A DNA stretch of 64,000 nt from Terriglobales bacterium. GTDB lineage: Bacteria > Acidobacteriota > Terriglobia > Terriglobales > Acidobacteriaceae. This document shows, one piece after another, positions 46,801 through 55,738 of the stretch. Both the position numbers and the translations under genes were made by a program. The notes under the pieces are model-generated. The model did not search any database. It was not told the origin of the DNA and saw only the letters and a program-made list of their open reading frames with translations. Location: contig JAATGG010000188.1 in assembly GCA_015654835.1 (NCBI GenBank), positions 1 to 64,000 on the forward strand, in the 5' to 3' direction. Positions within the stretch are counted from its first letter, which is position 1. Each line of letters opens with the position of its first letter.

Positions 46801-49143
46801 GCCGGCCGTTTCCGTGAGGCTGCCGGCCGTGCTTTGCTGCTGCCGCGCCATCGTGCCAACGCCCGCTCGCCGCTCTGGCAATTGCGCAAGCGCTCCTACG
46901 ATCTGCTCAGCGTCGCCTCGCGCTATCCTTCGTTTCCTCTGCTGCTTGAGGCCTATCGCGAGTGCCTGCGCGACGTCTTCGATATGCCGGCACTGCTTGA
47001 AACCCTGCGTGCCATCGAGCAGCGCCAGCTTCGCGTGCATGTGGTCGAAACCACCAAGCCGTCGCCCTTTGCCGCCTCGCTGCTGTTTAGCTATGTGGCC
47101 AACTTCGTCTATGACGGCGACGCGCCCCTGGCCGAACGCCGTGCGCAAGCCCTGACCATCGATCAGGACCAGTTGCGCGAGCTGCTCGGCGAGGCCGATC
47201 TGCGCGAGCTCCTCGACCCCGATGCCATCGCCGAGGTCGAAGAGACGGCCCAGTGCCTGCCTGAAAACTACCGTGCCCGCTCTGCCGACGGCATGCACGA
47301 CCTTTGCCTGCGCCTGGGTGATCTGTCTCGCGAAGAACTGGCCCGCCGCGTTGTCTCGCCCGACCTGTTGCAGCAGATAGACCGCCTCGTCCGTTCCCGC
47401 CGCTTGCTTGATCTGCGCATCGCCGGGGAACGCCGTCTGGTCGCCGTCGAGGATGCCGCGCGCTATCGCGACGGCCTCGGAATTCCGCTGCCGCCCGGCC
47501 TGCCCGTCGCCCTGCTGGAGCCGGTCGCGCAGCCCGTCCTTGAACTGGTGCGCCGCTATGCCCGCACTCATGGCCCCTTCACTCTGCGCGAGGCCGCCGA
47601 CCGTTTTGCTTTGGATGCGGCCGTCGTTGAGGACGCGCTTCGCCTGCTCGCTCACGAAGGCCGCGTGCTCGAAGGCGGATTCCGCCCCGGCGGTCTCCAT
47701 AGCGAGTGGTGCGACGCCGAAATCCTGCGCCAGATTCGCCGCAAATCCCTCGCCAAGCTCCGCCGCGAGGTCGAGCCGGTCGAGCAGCACACCCTCGCCC
47801 GTTTCCTCACCCACTGGCAGGGCCTGCTCAATCCGCGCCGCCACAAGAGTCTCGACGCGCTGCTCGATGCCATCGAAAGTCTGCAGGGCGCGCCGTTGCC
47901 CGCCTCGCTTATCGAGACGGCGATTCTGCCCGCGCGTATCGCCGACTATGACCCTGCCGGCCTTGATACCCTGATTGCCGCCGGCGAGGTCACCTGGGCC
48001 GGCGTCGAGCCGCTTGGCGAGCGCGACGGCCGCATCGCTCTTTTCCTGGCCGACAAGCTGCCCCTCCTGGCGCAGCAACGCCCAGGTTCCGAGCCGCTCA
48101 CCGAGCGGGAAGAGAAGCTCCTCGCCGTTCTCGAGTCCACCGGAGCCAGTTTCTTCGATCCGCTGCATCAGGCCGTCGGCGGTGGCTATCCCGGCGAGTC
48201 AATCGAGGCTTTGTGGAGCTTGGTCTGGCGCGGCCTCATCACCAACGACTCGCTGCACGCCCTGCGCGCCTACATCGCCAAACCGGAAAGCGCGCGCATG
48301 CCGCGCCGCCTGCAGACAGGCGCAGTCTTCCGCTCCCGCCGTACCACGCCGCCCACCGCGCAAGGCCGCTGGTCGCTGCTGCCCCTGCGCGCCAAACAGG
48401 GGCAGCAGCAGGGAAGCGCGGCCCTGCCCACCGCCACCGAAGCCAGCCATGCGCTGGCCTTGCAGTTACTCAACCGCTATGGAGTACTGCTGCGGGAGTC
48501 CGTCGCTGCAGAGAATGTTCCCGGCGGCTTCAGCGCCGTTTATGACGTGCTAAAAGCTTTGGAAGAGAGCGGCCGCATTCGCCGCGGCTACTTTGTTGCC
48601 GGTCTGGGCGCCACGCAGTTCGCTTTGCCCGCTGCCGTCGATCTGCTGCGCCAGTTGCGCACCGCGCCCGATGCCGAAAAGCCGGAGTTTGTGCAGCTAG
48701 CCGCCGCCGATCCGGCCAATCCCTACGGTTCGGTTCTGCCCTGGCCCGCGCTGCCCGTCGCCGAAGAAGATGCCGAAACCGCGCCCCGCATTCTCACCCG
48801 CGCGGCCTATGCCGAGGTCATCCTCCGCAATGGGGAGTTGATCGCCTGGCAGCGCCGCAACAACCCCAACCTGCTCGTCTTTTTGCCCGTCGAAGAGCCG
48901 GAGCGCTCGCAAGTGGCTGCTGGACTCGCGCATTTTCTCTGCGCCCGTGGCCAGGAAAAAATGCAGCAGGCCGGTCATCAAGGCGTTCTGATCACCACGC
49001 TCAACGGCCAGCCCGTGGCCGCGCATCCCATGGCCCGTTTTCTCATGGATGCCGGCTTCCATCCCGGCCCGCTCGGCATGAACCTGCGCCGCATCCTGTT
49101 GCCGGTCACCCATCGCGATCCGTTTCCAGGGGAGCTTCAATAA
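43831..49143 (+). CDS. lhr: Lhr-type large ATP-dependent DNA helicase
   Basis: 1770 aa from the ATG at 43831, whereas homologues are about 1450-1600. Helicase motifs: Walker A APTGTGKTLTAF (residue ~60), VYVSPLKALAVDVERNL, the DEIH box IIDEIHALVPTKRGAHLAL (residue ~225), LSATQRP, then FVNSRQVAERLAGAL, ATSTLELGIDMGAVDLVIQ and the motif VI-like QRIGRAGH. The winged-helix and Lhr core/C-terminal domains follow to the end. Lhr unwinds DNA:RNA hybrids and participates in repair. Extra length comes from in-frame insertions near residues 90-130, 286-386 (AT-rich) and 645-690. The Nei/Fpg glycosylase starts 3 bp downstream, so a repair operon is likely. Confidence 0.9.
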   Translation: MSPRSNPDTPTPEIPAVDPFACFHPVTAEWFRAVFDTPTPPQRMGWPVIARGENALILAPTGTGKTLTAFLWCLDRLMLRDLPDAEPSADPSLAGKPAQAAQLEFESGFSPSANAAEPAKNSAGKARQKTAGCRIVYVSPLKALAVDVERNLRSPLAGIANMARRRGVPFHDPLISIRTGDTPQSERARFRRQPSDILITTPESLYLLLTSQASEALRTVDTVIIDEIHALVPTKRGAHLALTLERLEALTKKPLQRIGLSATQRPLEEVARFLGGVEIRSDTVRGDERTIGNNITPSNSAVLGESVQGKQELGRQNAQKTIFASNSLELKDLADVSQQESKSAAHNDSKILNNLETKSYGGTLQGVEKESLTPELPAQAPVGSSADTLAWSTETPDSSTLRYRPVTIVNAAAPKQLKLRIEVPVEDMARLNVMEEIPSGPASQMPRRVSIWNAIHPRLLELIRERHSTILFVNSRQVAERLAGALNDLAGEPIARAHHGSLAAAQRSIIEEQLKAGQIRALCATSTLELGIDMGAVDLVIQIEAPPSVASGMQRIGRAGHHVDAVSEGILFPKYRADLVACAAVTRAMHEGHIESTRFPRNPLDVLAQQLVAIVAHPPSTPPPARPKRLKRSVRENRLLTEEAANLEAGTSFNLGKDAAFGGKKAPGFSPYISRTEAQGALAPESPKPEVSVDALYDLIRGAAPFGGLSRGAFEGVLDLLSGRYPSDEFAELRPRLIWDRIRNVVTARDGAARLAILNAGTIPDRGLYGVFLAHTEGKSVRVGELDEEMVFESHLNETFILGASTWRIEDITHDRVLVSPAPGEPGKMPFWKGDSLGRPLEFGRRIGALVRELRALPKPAALTKLIADHDLDPGAAENLLQFLADQEAATVAVPDDRTIVIERTRDELGDWRVCVLTPFGSRIHIPWAMAVSARIRAAGGPEVETLWGDDGFVVRFPDTDTPPDPDWFLVESAEAMALVLRQLGSTALFAGRFREAAGRALLLPRHRANARSPLWQLRKRSYDLLSVASRYPSFPLLLEAYRECLRDVFDMPALLETLRAIEQRQLRVHVVETTKPSPFAASLLFSYVANFVYDGDAPLAERRAQALTIDQDQLRELLGEADLRELLDPDAIAEVEETAQCLPENYRARSADGMHDLCLRLGDLSREELARRVVSPDLLQQIDRLVRSRRLLDLRIAGERRLVAVEDAARYRDGLGIPLPPGLPVALLEPVAQPVLELVRRYARTHGPFTLREAADRFALDAAVVEDALRLLAHEGRVLEGGFRPGGLHSEWCDAEILRQIRRKSLAKLRREVEPVEQHTLARFLTHWQGLLNPRRHKSLDALLDAIESLQGAPLPASLIETAILPARIADYDPAGLDTLIAAGEVTWAGVEPLGERDGRIALFLADKLPLLAQQRPGSEPLTEREEKLLAVLESTGASFFDPLHQAVGGGYPGESIEALWSLVWRGLITNDSLHALRAYIAKPESARMPRRLQTGAVFRSRRTTPPTAQGRWSLLPLRAKQGQQQGSAALPTATEASHALALQLLNRYGVLLRESVAAENVPGGFSAVYDVLKALEESGRIRRGYFVAGLGATQFALPAAVDLLRQLRTAPDAEKPEFVQLAAADPANPYGSVLPWPALPVAEEDAETAPRILTRAAYAEVILRNGELIAWQRRNNPNLLVFLPVEEPERSQVAAGLAHFLCARGQEKMQQAGHQGVLITTLNGQPVAAHPMARFLMDAGFHPGPLGMNLRRILLPVTHRDPFPGELQ
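44690..44960 (+). other. AT-rich in-frame insertion inside lhr
   Basis: Roughly 270 bp between the SATQRP helicase segment and the next helicase part are much richer in A and T than the flanking gene and encode a polar, low-complexity stretch (SNSAVLGESVQGKQELG, KDLADVSQQESKS). The reading frame is kept. The composition suggests a foreign or disordered linker; the second helicase domain resumes at ~45050. Confidence 0.6.
45830..45900 (+). repeat. GGGCTTTAGCCC-type repeat translated within lhr
   Basis: GGGCTTTAGCCCA (45831-45843) and GCTTTAGCCCC (45871-45881) lie within an in-frame insertion (KKAPGFSPYISRTEAQGALA). A related GGGCTTCAGCCCC occurs in the first insertion of the same gene (44151-44163). 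These palindromes look like members of a dispersed short repeat that has settled inside coding sequence. Confidence 0.45.
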
Positions 49144-49146
49144 TTT

Positions 49147-50004
49147 ATGCCTGAGGGCGACACCATCTTTCGCACCGCGCGTGCCCTGGGCCGTGCGCTT
49201 GTGGGCAAGCCGATTACCGGCTTCCGCTCCACCTATCCGTTGCTCACGCGTTTCGATGACGACACCCCGCTGGCCGGCCAACTCGTCGACCGTGTGGAGT
49301 CGCGCGGCAAGTGGCTCCTGATTCATTTCTCCGGCGGCGGCACTCTCGCCTCGCATCTGCTGATGAATGGCAGTTGGCACATCTACCGCGCCGGCGAGCC
49401 ATGGCAACAGCCGCCCACCAACATGCGCATCGTGATCGAGAACAGCGCGTATCAGGTCGTCGGTTTCCGCGTGCCGGTGGCCGAGATACATACCGCGCAA
49501 TCGCTGGCCCGCGACCGCAGAATCCCGCGTCCCGCCGCCGATGTGCTCAATGCGGAGTTCGATGAGGCCGCCGTCACGCAACGGCTGTTGGCACATGGCA
49601 ATGAAGAAATCGGCGACGTCTTGCTGCATCAGGACGTGCTGGCCGGAGTAGGGAACGTCTTCAAGTCGGAGATATGCTTTGTGACCGGCCTCAACCCGTT
49701 CCGCAAAGTGGCCACGCTCTCAGCGGAGCAGGTAGCGCGCGTGCTCGCGACAGCCCGCAGATTGCTTGCGGCCAATGTACTCGAAGATTCCGGCGACAAA
49801 ATCGTCACCTACCGAGGCCGGCAGCGCCGCACCACGCATCACTCCGATCCCAGCGCCAGCCTATGGGTCTACGGCCGCCGCGGCGAACCCTGCCGTCACT
49901 GCGGCGAGCCGATTCGCCGCCGCATTCAGGGCTTCGACGCGCGCGTCACCTTCTGGTGCCAGGTCTGTCAGCCCATGCCCGACGGCAGCGACATCGACGG
50001 CTGA
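49147..50004 (+). CDS. nei: Endonuclease VIII / Fpg-family DNA glycosylase
   Basis: 285 aa. The N-terminal catalytic proline and glutamate are in MPEGDTI, the DNA-binding helix-two-turn-helix is central (LLHQDVLAGVGNVFKSEICF), and the C-terminal zinc finger is CRHCGEPIRRR...CQVCQP. The sequence favours Nei2/Nei-type over MutM, which would have MPELPEVE at its start. It removes oxidised pyrimidines with AP-lyase activity. It follows lhr after 3 bp and is convergent with the penicillin-binding protein gene, with a MITE-like element between. Confidence 0.9.
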   Translation: MPEGDTIFRTARALGRALVGKPITGFRSTYPLLTRFDDDTPLAGQLVDRVESRGKWLLIHFSGGGTLASHLLMNGSWHIYRAGEPWQQPPTNMRIVIENSAYQVVGFRVPVAEIHTAQSLARDRRIPRPAADVLNAEFDEAAVTQRLLAHGNEEIGDVLLHQDVLAGVGNVFKSEICFVTGLNPFRKVATLSAEQVARVLATARRLLAANVLEDSGDKIVTYRGRQRRTTHHSDPSASLWVYGRRGEPCRHCGEPIRRRIQGFDARVTFWCQVCQPMPDGSDIDG

Positions 50005-50038
50005 GCGGAGTTCGGCGTCGATGCAGAGAATGCTCAGC

Positions 50039-50155
50039 TAAAGCGTTTTCGATTCTGCTCTTAACAGAAAGCGCGATGCCAAGTGGCAATTTCCTCAAGG
50101 AATTGCCACCTTGCACGATGCCAGAGATATTAATAAGTGAATCGAAAACGCTCTA
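50039..50155. mobile_element. MITE-like 117-bp nested inverted repeat
   Basis: Ends are inverted repeats: AGCGTTTTCGATTC (50042-50055) and its exact complement (50139-50152), extended by TA on both outer sides (TAAAGCG... / ...CGCTCTA). The middle contains a second palindrome, GTGGCAATTTCC...AATTGCCAC (about 50082-50110). Flanking TA would fit an IS630/Tc1-mariner type target duplication. There is no coding capacity. The right edge forms the TAG stop codon of the penicillin-binding protein gene. It could instead be an elaborate bidirectional terminator. Confidence 0.55.
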
Positions 50156-52543
50156 ATTGGCAGGTTTGCTGCCGCCCAGTCCCAGTATCTTTTGGAATAC
50201 ATTGCGATGATCCGGTGGATGATCGCAGGTGTCCGTAGGTGCGGTGCCGTCGAGAAAGGCGGCGTTATAGCTCTCTGGGCAAGCGTCGTCCGAGAGCAGG
50301 TTCGTCGCCCGATCCAGGCTTACGAACTCGACGCCATCGGGCGGTGAAAAGTCATGCGTGTCGGAGTATTGCGGCAGCAGCACGGCCTTCTTCATGAACT
50401 CCGCCCAGATGGGGGCGGCTGCGTGGGCGCCCTCGATCTTTACGTCGGTATAGTCGTCGTTGCCCACCCACACCACGCACAGCAGGTTGCTGGTGAATCC
50501 CGCAAACCACGCGTCGTGGCTGGAGCCGGTCTTGCCCGCGGCCGGCGCGGTAAAGCCGCGGCGGCGCACCTCGTAGCCGGTGCCGGAGTTGATCACGTTC
50601 TGCATCATGTTGGTGGTCAAAAAAGCCGCGCGCGGATCAAGCACCTGCTTGGACGTTGGCGTGTAGTCGCTGATCACATCGCCGGAGGCGCTGCGCACGC
50701 TGGCCAGCATCCATGGGTCGAAATGCAGTCCATTGTTGGCGAATACGGTGTAGGCTCCCGCCATGTCCAGCGGCGTGGCGTCATACGATCCGATGGCCAC
50801 CGAGGGCGTGCCCCGCGCCGCCTTGATGCCCGATTCGCGAGCCAACGCGGCCACTCGATCGAACCCGACCATGGATGCCAGTCCGATCGTCGCGTTATTC
50901 AGCGACTTTTGCAGCGCCTCGCGCGCTGTCACCTGATCGTGATACTCGCCGTGATCGTTGCGCGGCGTGTACTCCTGCCCGCCCACGTCGTAGGTGGCCT
51001 GCTCGTCGTTCAGCATGGTCACTTGCGAAAACAGCTTGTCCTGTCCCGCCAGCATGGTTCCTTCAATGGAGGCAGCGAACGCCGTGGCATAAACAAATGG
51101 TTTGAAGATGGAGCCCGTCGGGCGCTTGGCCACGGCATGATTCAACTGCGAATTGCCGTAGTTGCGGCCGCCGACCAATGCCAGCACCTGCCCGGTGTGC
51201 GGGTTGAGCGCCACCAGCGCTACCTGTGGATACACCACCGGAGCGTCCGTTTTGCTGCGGGCATGAAGCTTGTCCACCTGTTCGTCCACTACGTGAATCG
51301 TGGACTCGACCGCCGCCGTGGCTTCCCGCTGCAAGTCGGGATCGAGCGTCGTGTAAATGCGCAGGCCTTCGCGGTTGAAGTCGCGATCACCCAGCTTCTG
51401 CGTCAATTGTTCGTGCACCAGGTCTACAAAGTAGGGTGCTTCGCTGGCGTCTACACTGGCCATTGAAAGATGCAGCGGCTCAGCCTTAGCGCGCTCGGCC
51501 TGGTCTTTGGTAATCGCGCCCGTTTCCACCATCGAGTCCAGCACCAGGTTGCGGCGGTCTGCCGCGCGGTCCGCATGACGAAAAGGATTCAGCCGGTTGG
51601 GGCTCTGGATAATCCCGGCCAGCAGCGCGCACTCGGCCAGGTTAAGCTGGCGCACATCCTTGCCGAAATAGGCTTGCGAAGCCTCACCGAAACCATCGAT
51701 GGAGAAACTGCCCCGTTGCCCGAGATTGATCTCGTTCGCGTACATCTCGAAGATCTGCTTCTTGGTGAAGCGATGCTCAAGCTGGAAGGTAATGACAATC
51801 TCGATCAGCTTGCGCTTCAGGCGGCGTTCGGGCGTCAAAAAGAAGCCGCGCGACAGTTGCATGGTGAGCGTCGATCCGCCTTCGACAAACCGATGTCCCG
51901 GTGTCAGGTCGTTACGCAGTGCGCCCAACAGGCGAACATAGTCCACGCCGCCATGATCGAAAAAGCGCCGGTCTTCAATAGCCACCACCGCCTGCACCAA
52001 ATTCTGCGGCAGCTCGTCGTAGGTGACCAGCCGGCGCTTGGTGCGGTTGGCATCTTCGCTGAGGCCGGTGATGAGCAGCGGCTCCAACTCATAGCTGGCC
52101 AGCGCCTGGCCGTGCTCGTCGGAGATCGCGTCCACCACGCCGTTGCTGATGTGAATGGTCGCGGCATCGGGCGCGTGGAAGGACTGCGGTCCCGGGCGCA
52201 CCGTGATCGCCTGCACTCCCTCGCTGAACGTTCCCAAGGGAGAAGCCTGGGACGCGCCGTCGGTGGTGTAACCGGCCTCGCGTAACTCATTGGCCAGCAG
52301 GTGCACCGTAAGCTTTTGTCCGGGACGAACTTCGCGTGGCGTAGCGAATATCTTCGCGGTGTTGGCAAAAAGCGGCTGCCGCAGCCGGGTATCGACAATG
52401 TGATGGTATTTGACGTAATAGTAGCCGCCCACCACCAGCACCAGCGCGGCCACTGCCGCCACCGCCAGCAAACCCACCCTCAGCAGCAACGATGCCCACG
52501 GACGCGGTCCCGCGGGTTTTGCAAATCTGATCTTCAATGCCAT
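50153..52543 (-). CDS. Class A penicillin-binding protein (PBP1b-like)
   Basis: 796 aa. A short cytoplasmic tail and one membrane helix (about 17-45) are followed by a UB2H-like domain (PREVRPGQKLTVHLLANELREAGY), the GT51 glycosyltransferase (EDRRFFDHGGVDYVRLLGAL, EGGSTLTMQLSRGFFL, catalytic Glu in EDRRF) and the transpeptidase with SIFK (RPTGSIFKPF), SLNN and KTGSSHDAWF. It polymerises and cross-links peptidoglycan. The TAG stop codon coincides with the edge of the MITE-like element, so the original C-terminus may have been a little longer. Confidence 0.94.
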   Translation of the reverse strand: MALKIRFAKPAGPRPWASLLLRVGLLAVAAVAALVLVVGGYYYVKYHHIVDTRLRQPLFANTAKIFATPREVRPGQKLTVHLLANELREAGYTTDGASQASPLGTFSEGVQAITVRPGPQSFHAPDAATIHISNGVVDAISDEHGQALASYELEPLLITGLSEDANRTKRRLVTYDELPQNLVQAVVAIEDRRFFDHGGVDYVRLLGALRNDLTPGHRFVEGGSTLTMQLSRGFFLTPERRLKRKLIEIVITFQLEHRFTKKQIFEMYANEINLGQRGSFSIDGFGEASQAYFGKDVRQLNLAECALLAGIIQSPNRLNPFRHADRAADRRNLVLDSMVETGAITKDQAERAKAEPLHLSMASVDASEAPYFVDLVHEQLTQKLGDRDFNREGLRIYTTLDPDLQREATAAVESTIHVVDEQVDKLHARSKTDAPVVYPQVALVALNPHTGQVLALVGGRNYGNSQLNHAVAKRPTGSIFKPFVYATAFAASIEGTMLAGQDKLFSQVTMLNDEQATYDVGGQEYTPRNDHGEYHDQVTAREALQKSLNNATIGLASMVGFDRVAALARESGIKAARGTPSVAIGSYDATPLDMAGAYTVFANNGLHFDPWMLASVRSASGDVISDYTPTSKQVLDPRAAFLTTNMMQNVINSGTGYEVRRRGFTAPAAGKTGSSHDAWFAGFTSNLLCVVWVGNDDYTDVKIEGAHAAAPIWAEFMKKAVLLPQYSDTHDFSPPDGVEFVSLDRATNLLSDDACPESYNAAFLDGTAPTDTCDHPPDHRNVFQKILGLGGSKPAN

Positions 52544-52656
52544 CGTTGCTCCTTTATTCGCTGCCGGCTTGCCGCCGCTCGCTCTAACGGTTTCTGGCCC
52601 TGCGTGCGGCGTGGTTTGATGGCCGGCGCAAAGCCCGGCAAGGGAAGTGCTACAGG

Positions 52657-54456
52657 CTAGAAGCTGTGTCGGGCATCTTCCTGCGTGCGGGCTTTTACTT
52701 GCGCCACTACTTCATTCAACGCCACATCCACGCTGCTTGCCGTGGCCCGCGTCACCAACTCCACCTGGCCGCCGGCAGCTTTCTTGCCCACGTTGATGCG
52801 GTAGGGAATCCCGATCAGGTCGGCATCTTTGAATTTGACGCCGGCGCGCTCGTCTCTGTCATCCAGCAGCACGTCGAGCCCCGCAGCTTCGAGTTCCGCC
52901 GCCAGCTTTTCACCCGTCTCGCGCAGCACCGCATCGCCTATGTTGGTCACCGTCACCACCACGGCGAACGGCGCAATCGCGCCCGTCAGCCAAAAGCCGT
53001 GCTGATCGTTCGACTGCTCGATGGCCGCCGTCAAAATGCGCTCGATGCCGATGCCGTAGCTGCCCATGATCGGCGTCACTTCTTTGCCGTTGGGGTCAAG
53101 CACGCGCGCGCCCATCGACTCGGAATACTTGTAGCCGAGCTTGAAGATGTGCCCGATTTCGACTGCCTTGCCCACCACCAGCTTGCCCACGCAGCCGGAG
53201 CCGGTCGCCTCGATCCGCGGGCAGCCTTCGCCCTCGTTCACGCTGCGGATATCGGCGCTCACGGTCCAGGTGAAATCGCGGCCCGGCGTGACGTTGCGGA
53301 AGTGATAGTCGAGCTTGTTGGCTCCGGCTACAAGATTCTTGCGGCCTTCGAGAGACTTGTCGACCACGACGGTCAAACCGTCTTCGAGAGGCTTGGTGTC
53401 GTGCACCAGTCCCACCGGCCCCAGGAATCCAGCCGGCCCCTTGAGATATTGTTCCAACTCCGCTGCCTGCATGGTGCGCAGTTCCGCTCCGCCCACCACT
53501 CCCAGCAGCTTCGTCTCGTTCACCTGGTGATCGCCGCGCAAAAAAGCCGCCACGCCATGCCATGTGTCCGGCTTGCCGGCTGCGCCGCGCTTCAGCGCCA
53601 TATAGGCGACGCACTTGATGTCCTGCGCCGCAGAAATCTTGAAGAACTCCGCCACATCGGCAATCGCGCCTTTGCCCGGCGTATGCACGAGCTCCGGCTT
53701 GCCGTCGCCCGTCGGCTCCATCTCGGCAACCGCTTCCAGCCGCGAGGTGGCCTTCTCCAAATTAGCTGCATAACCGCAGACCGGGCAGCTTGCAATCAGG
53801 TCCTCACCCGCATCGGTGTAGACCATGAACTCCTGCGATTGCGATCCGCCCATCGCCCCGGAATCGGCCTCGACGGCAACAAACTTCAGCCCGCAACGCG
53901 AAAAAATCCTGCGGTAAATTCCATCGTGCAGCTCGAAGCTCTTGTCCAACCCCGCCTTGTCGATGTCGAACGAGTAGCTGTCCTTCATCGTGAACTGGCG
54001 CACGCGCAGCAGTCCCGACTTGGGCCGCGGCTCGTCGCGAAACTTGGTCTGAATCTGGTACCAGATCTGCGGCAACTGCTTATAACTGCGCAGCTCGCTC
54101 CGTGCGATGGTGGTCATGATCTCTTCATGCGTCATGCCCAGGCACAGGTCCGCGCCCTTGCGGTCCTTGAGGCGAAACATATTGTCGCCCATGCCCGTCC
54201 AGCGGCCGCTCTGTTCCCAGGGCTCGCGGGGCAAAATCGCCGGCAGATAGAACTCCTGCCCGATCGTATCCATCTCCTCGCGCACAATCGCAATGATCTT
54301 GTTCAGCGACCGCTGGCCGAGAAAGAGGTAGTTGTAAATGCCTGCGCCAAGCTGGCGAATATAGCCGGCGCGGAGCAGAAACTTGTGGCTGGCCACTTCG
54401 GCATCTGCCGGGGCCTCGCGAAGCGTAGGAACAAAGAGCTTAGACCAACGATGCAT
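52657..54456 (-). CDS. proS: Prolyl-tRNA synthetase, bacterial type with editing domain
   Basis: 599 aa from the ATG at 54456 ([16 protein letters not shown], the typical start). Class II motifs are present: motif 1 around [14 protein letters not shown], motif 2 [27 protein letters not shown], an INS editing insertion (about 220-400) and motif 3 [13 protein letters not shown], then the anticodon-binding domain. It charges tRNA(Pro) and clears Ala mis-charging. It shares its strand with kdsD and the PBP gene, with separate gaps. Confidence 0.96.
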   Translation of the reverse strand: MHRWSKLFVPTLREAPADAEVASHKFLLRAGYIRQLGAGIYNYLFLGQRSLNKIIAIVREEMDTIGQEFYLPAILPREPWEQSGRWTGMGDNMFRLKDRKGADLCLGMTHEEIMTTIARSELRSYKQLPQIWYQIQTKFRDEPRPKSGLLRVRQFTMKDSYSFDIDKAGLDKSFELHDGIYRRIFSRCGLKFVAVEADSGAMGGSQSQEFMVYTDAGEDLIASCPVCGYAANLEKATSRLEAVAEMEPTGDGKPELVHTPGKGAIADVAEFFKISAAQDIKCVAYMALKRGAAGKPDTWHGVAAFLRGDHQVNETKLLGVVGGAELRTMQAAELEQYLKGPAGFLGPVGLVHDTKPLEDGLTVVVDKSLEGRKNLVAGANKLDYHFRNVTPGRDFTWTVSADIRSVNEGEGCPRIEATGSGCVGKLVVGKAVEIGHIFKLGYKYSESMGARVLDPNGKEVTPIMGSYGIGIERILTAAIEQSNDQHGFWLTGAIAPFAVVVTVTNIGDAVLRETGEKLAAELEAAGLDVLLDDRDERAGVKFKDADLIGIPYRINVGKKAAGGQVELVTRATASSVDVALNEVVAQVKARTQEDARHSF

Positions 54457-54638
54457 AGGAATGTACGGACGTGCTTTCCCGCCGATACACTGGCGCAAGG
54501 CAAATTAGAGCAGTATCCATTCTAAACGGTTGCTGCTCGCGGAAGAGTTGCGCGGGACTTTGTGCCGCCCCACGCGCTTGTCGCGAAGGAACGGACGATC
54601 CGCTCCATTTTAGCTTTGGGTTCAAATCAGTTTCGGGC

Positions 54639-55634
54639 TCAAATCAGTTCCACGCCCCACAAATCATGCAGATGGACCACGCCCAGGACGTTTTGCCGGC
54701 TATCGGCCACTACCAGGGATGTGATCTTGCGCTCTTCGAGGATCGCCAATGCCTTGGCGGCAAGTTCCGTGGCGGCAATGGTCCGCGGATGGGCATTCAT
54801 GGCCTCTCCGGCCGTGCGGCTCAGGGCCGCGCCGCCTTCGCGTTCCAACAGCCGTCGCAGATCGCCGTCGCTGATCACACCCAGCAGCTTGCCGTCTTCC
54901 TGCACGGTGGTCATGCCCAGTTTCTTGCTCGACATCTCGAAGATCACGTCGGTCATGGCCGTCGCAGGCGTGACCACCGGTACATCGTCGCCTCCATGCA
55001 TCAGGTCGCGTACCTTGGCCAACTGCTTGCCCAGCTTGCCGCCCGGGTGTAGTTCGGCGAAATCCTCTGCCCTGAAGCCTTTGCGCAGACTCACCGCAAT
55101 GGCCAGCGCATCTCCCAGCGCCAGCATGGCCGTGGTCGAGGCGGTGGGAGCCAGGTTCAGCGCGCAGGCCTCCCGCTCCACTGAGCAATCGAGCGCCACA
55201 TCGCTCGCCTGGGCCAGGGTCGAATCCAACCGGCAGCAAAGGCTCACCAGCGCGTCGCCCTTGCGCTTGAGCGTGGCCAGCAGGCGCAGAATTTCTTCCG
55301 TCTCGCCGCTGGCCGAGAGCGCCACCACCACATCGCCGGGCATCAGCACGCCGAGGTCGCCGTGTACCGCCTCGGCCGGGTGCAGAAACAGCGCCGGCGA
55401 GCCGGTGGAACTGAGCGTGGCAGCGATCTTCTGGGCAATAATGCCGCTCTTGCCCATGCCGGTAACCACCACGCGGCCATTGGTTTGGCCGCAATGCAAA
55501 ATCAGTTCGACCGCGTGGTCGAAATCCGCCGCCATGGGGCCTTCGAGCCGGATGGCGAGGGCCTCCAATGCAGCCGCCTCGGTGCGCACCAGCGCCGCGG
55601 GCTCCAGACAGTCTTGTTCTTTTTTGCGGTTCAT
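54639..55634 (-). CDS. kdsD: Arabinose-5-phosphate isomerase (KpsF/GutQ family)
   Basis: 331 aa from the ATG at 55634 (MNRKKEQDCLEP); the track start is too far upstream. An N-terminal SIS sugar-isomerase domain (GRVVVTGMGKSGIIAQKIAATLSSTGSPALFLHPAEAVHGDLG, SASGETEEI) is followed by two CBS domains (about 205-325). It converts ribulose-5-P to arabinose-5-P, the first step to Kdo of lipopolysaccharide. It is divergent from the thioredoxin-like gene. Confidence 0.93.
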   Translation of the reverse strand: MNRKKEQDCLEPAALVRTEAAALEALAIRLEGPMAADFDHAVELILHCGQTNGRVVVTGMGKSGIIAQKIAATLSSTGSPALFLHPAEAVHGDLGVLMPGDVVVALSASGETEEILRLLATLKRKGDALVSLCCRLDSTLAQASDVALDCSVEREACALNLAPTASTTAMLALGDALAIAVSLRKGFRAEDFAELHPGGKLGKQLAKVRDLMHGGDDVPVVTPATAMTDVIFEMSSKKLGMTTVQEDGKLLGVISDGDLRRLLEREGGAALSRTAGEAMNAHPRTIAATELAAKALAILEERKITSLVVADSRQNVLGVVHLHDLWGVELI

Positions 55635-55738
55635 CGGCTTCTGATGGTACCAGCTTACGCCGGTTCGGCCCCCACCGTGCCGGCAGTTCTGCGAACACCC
55701 CTTTTGACCGTACAATGAAATGCGTGAGGTCTATCCCC

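Noticed and set aside
45874-48168. 764-aa minus-strand ORF opposite lhr
   Set aside because: Gly/Gln/Ala-rich antisense shadow of the helicase caused by high GC; no motifs.
52666-54525. 619-aa plus-strand ORF opposite proS
   Set aside because: Antisense shadow of prolyl-tRNA synthetase; no domain or ribosome site.
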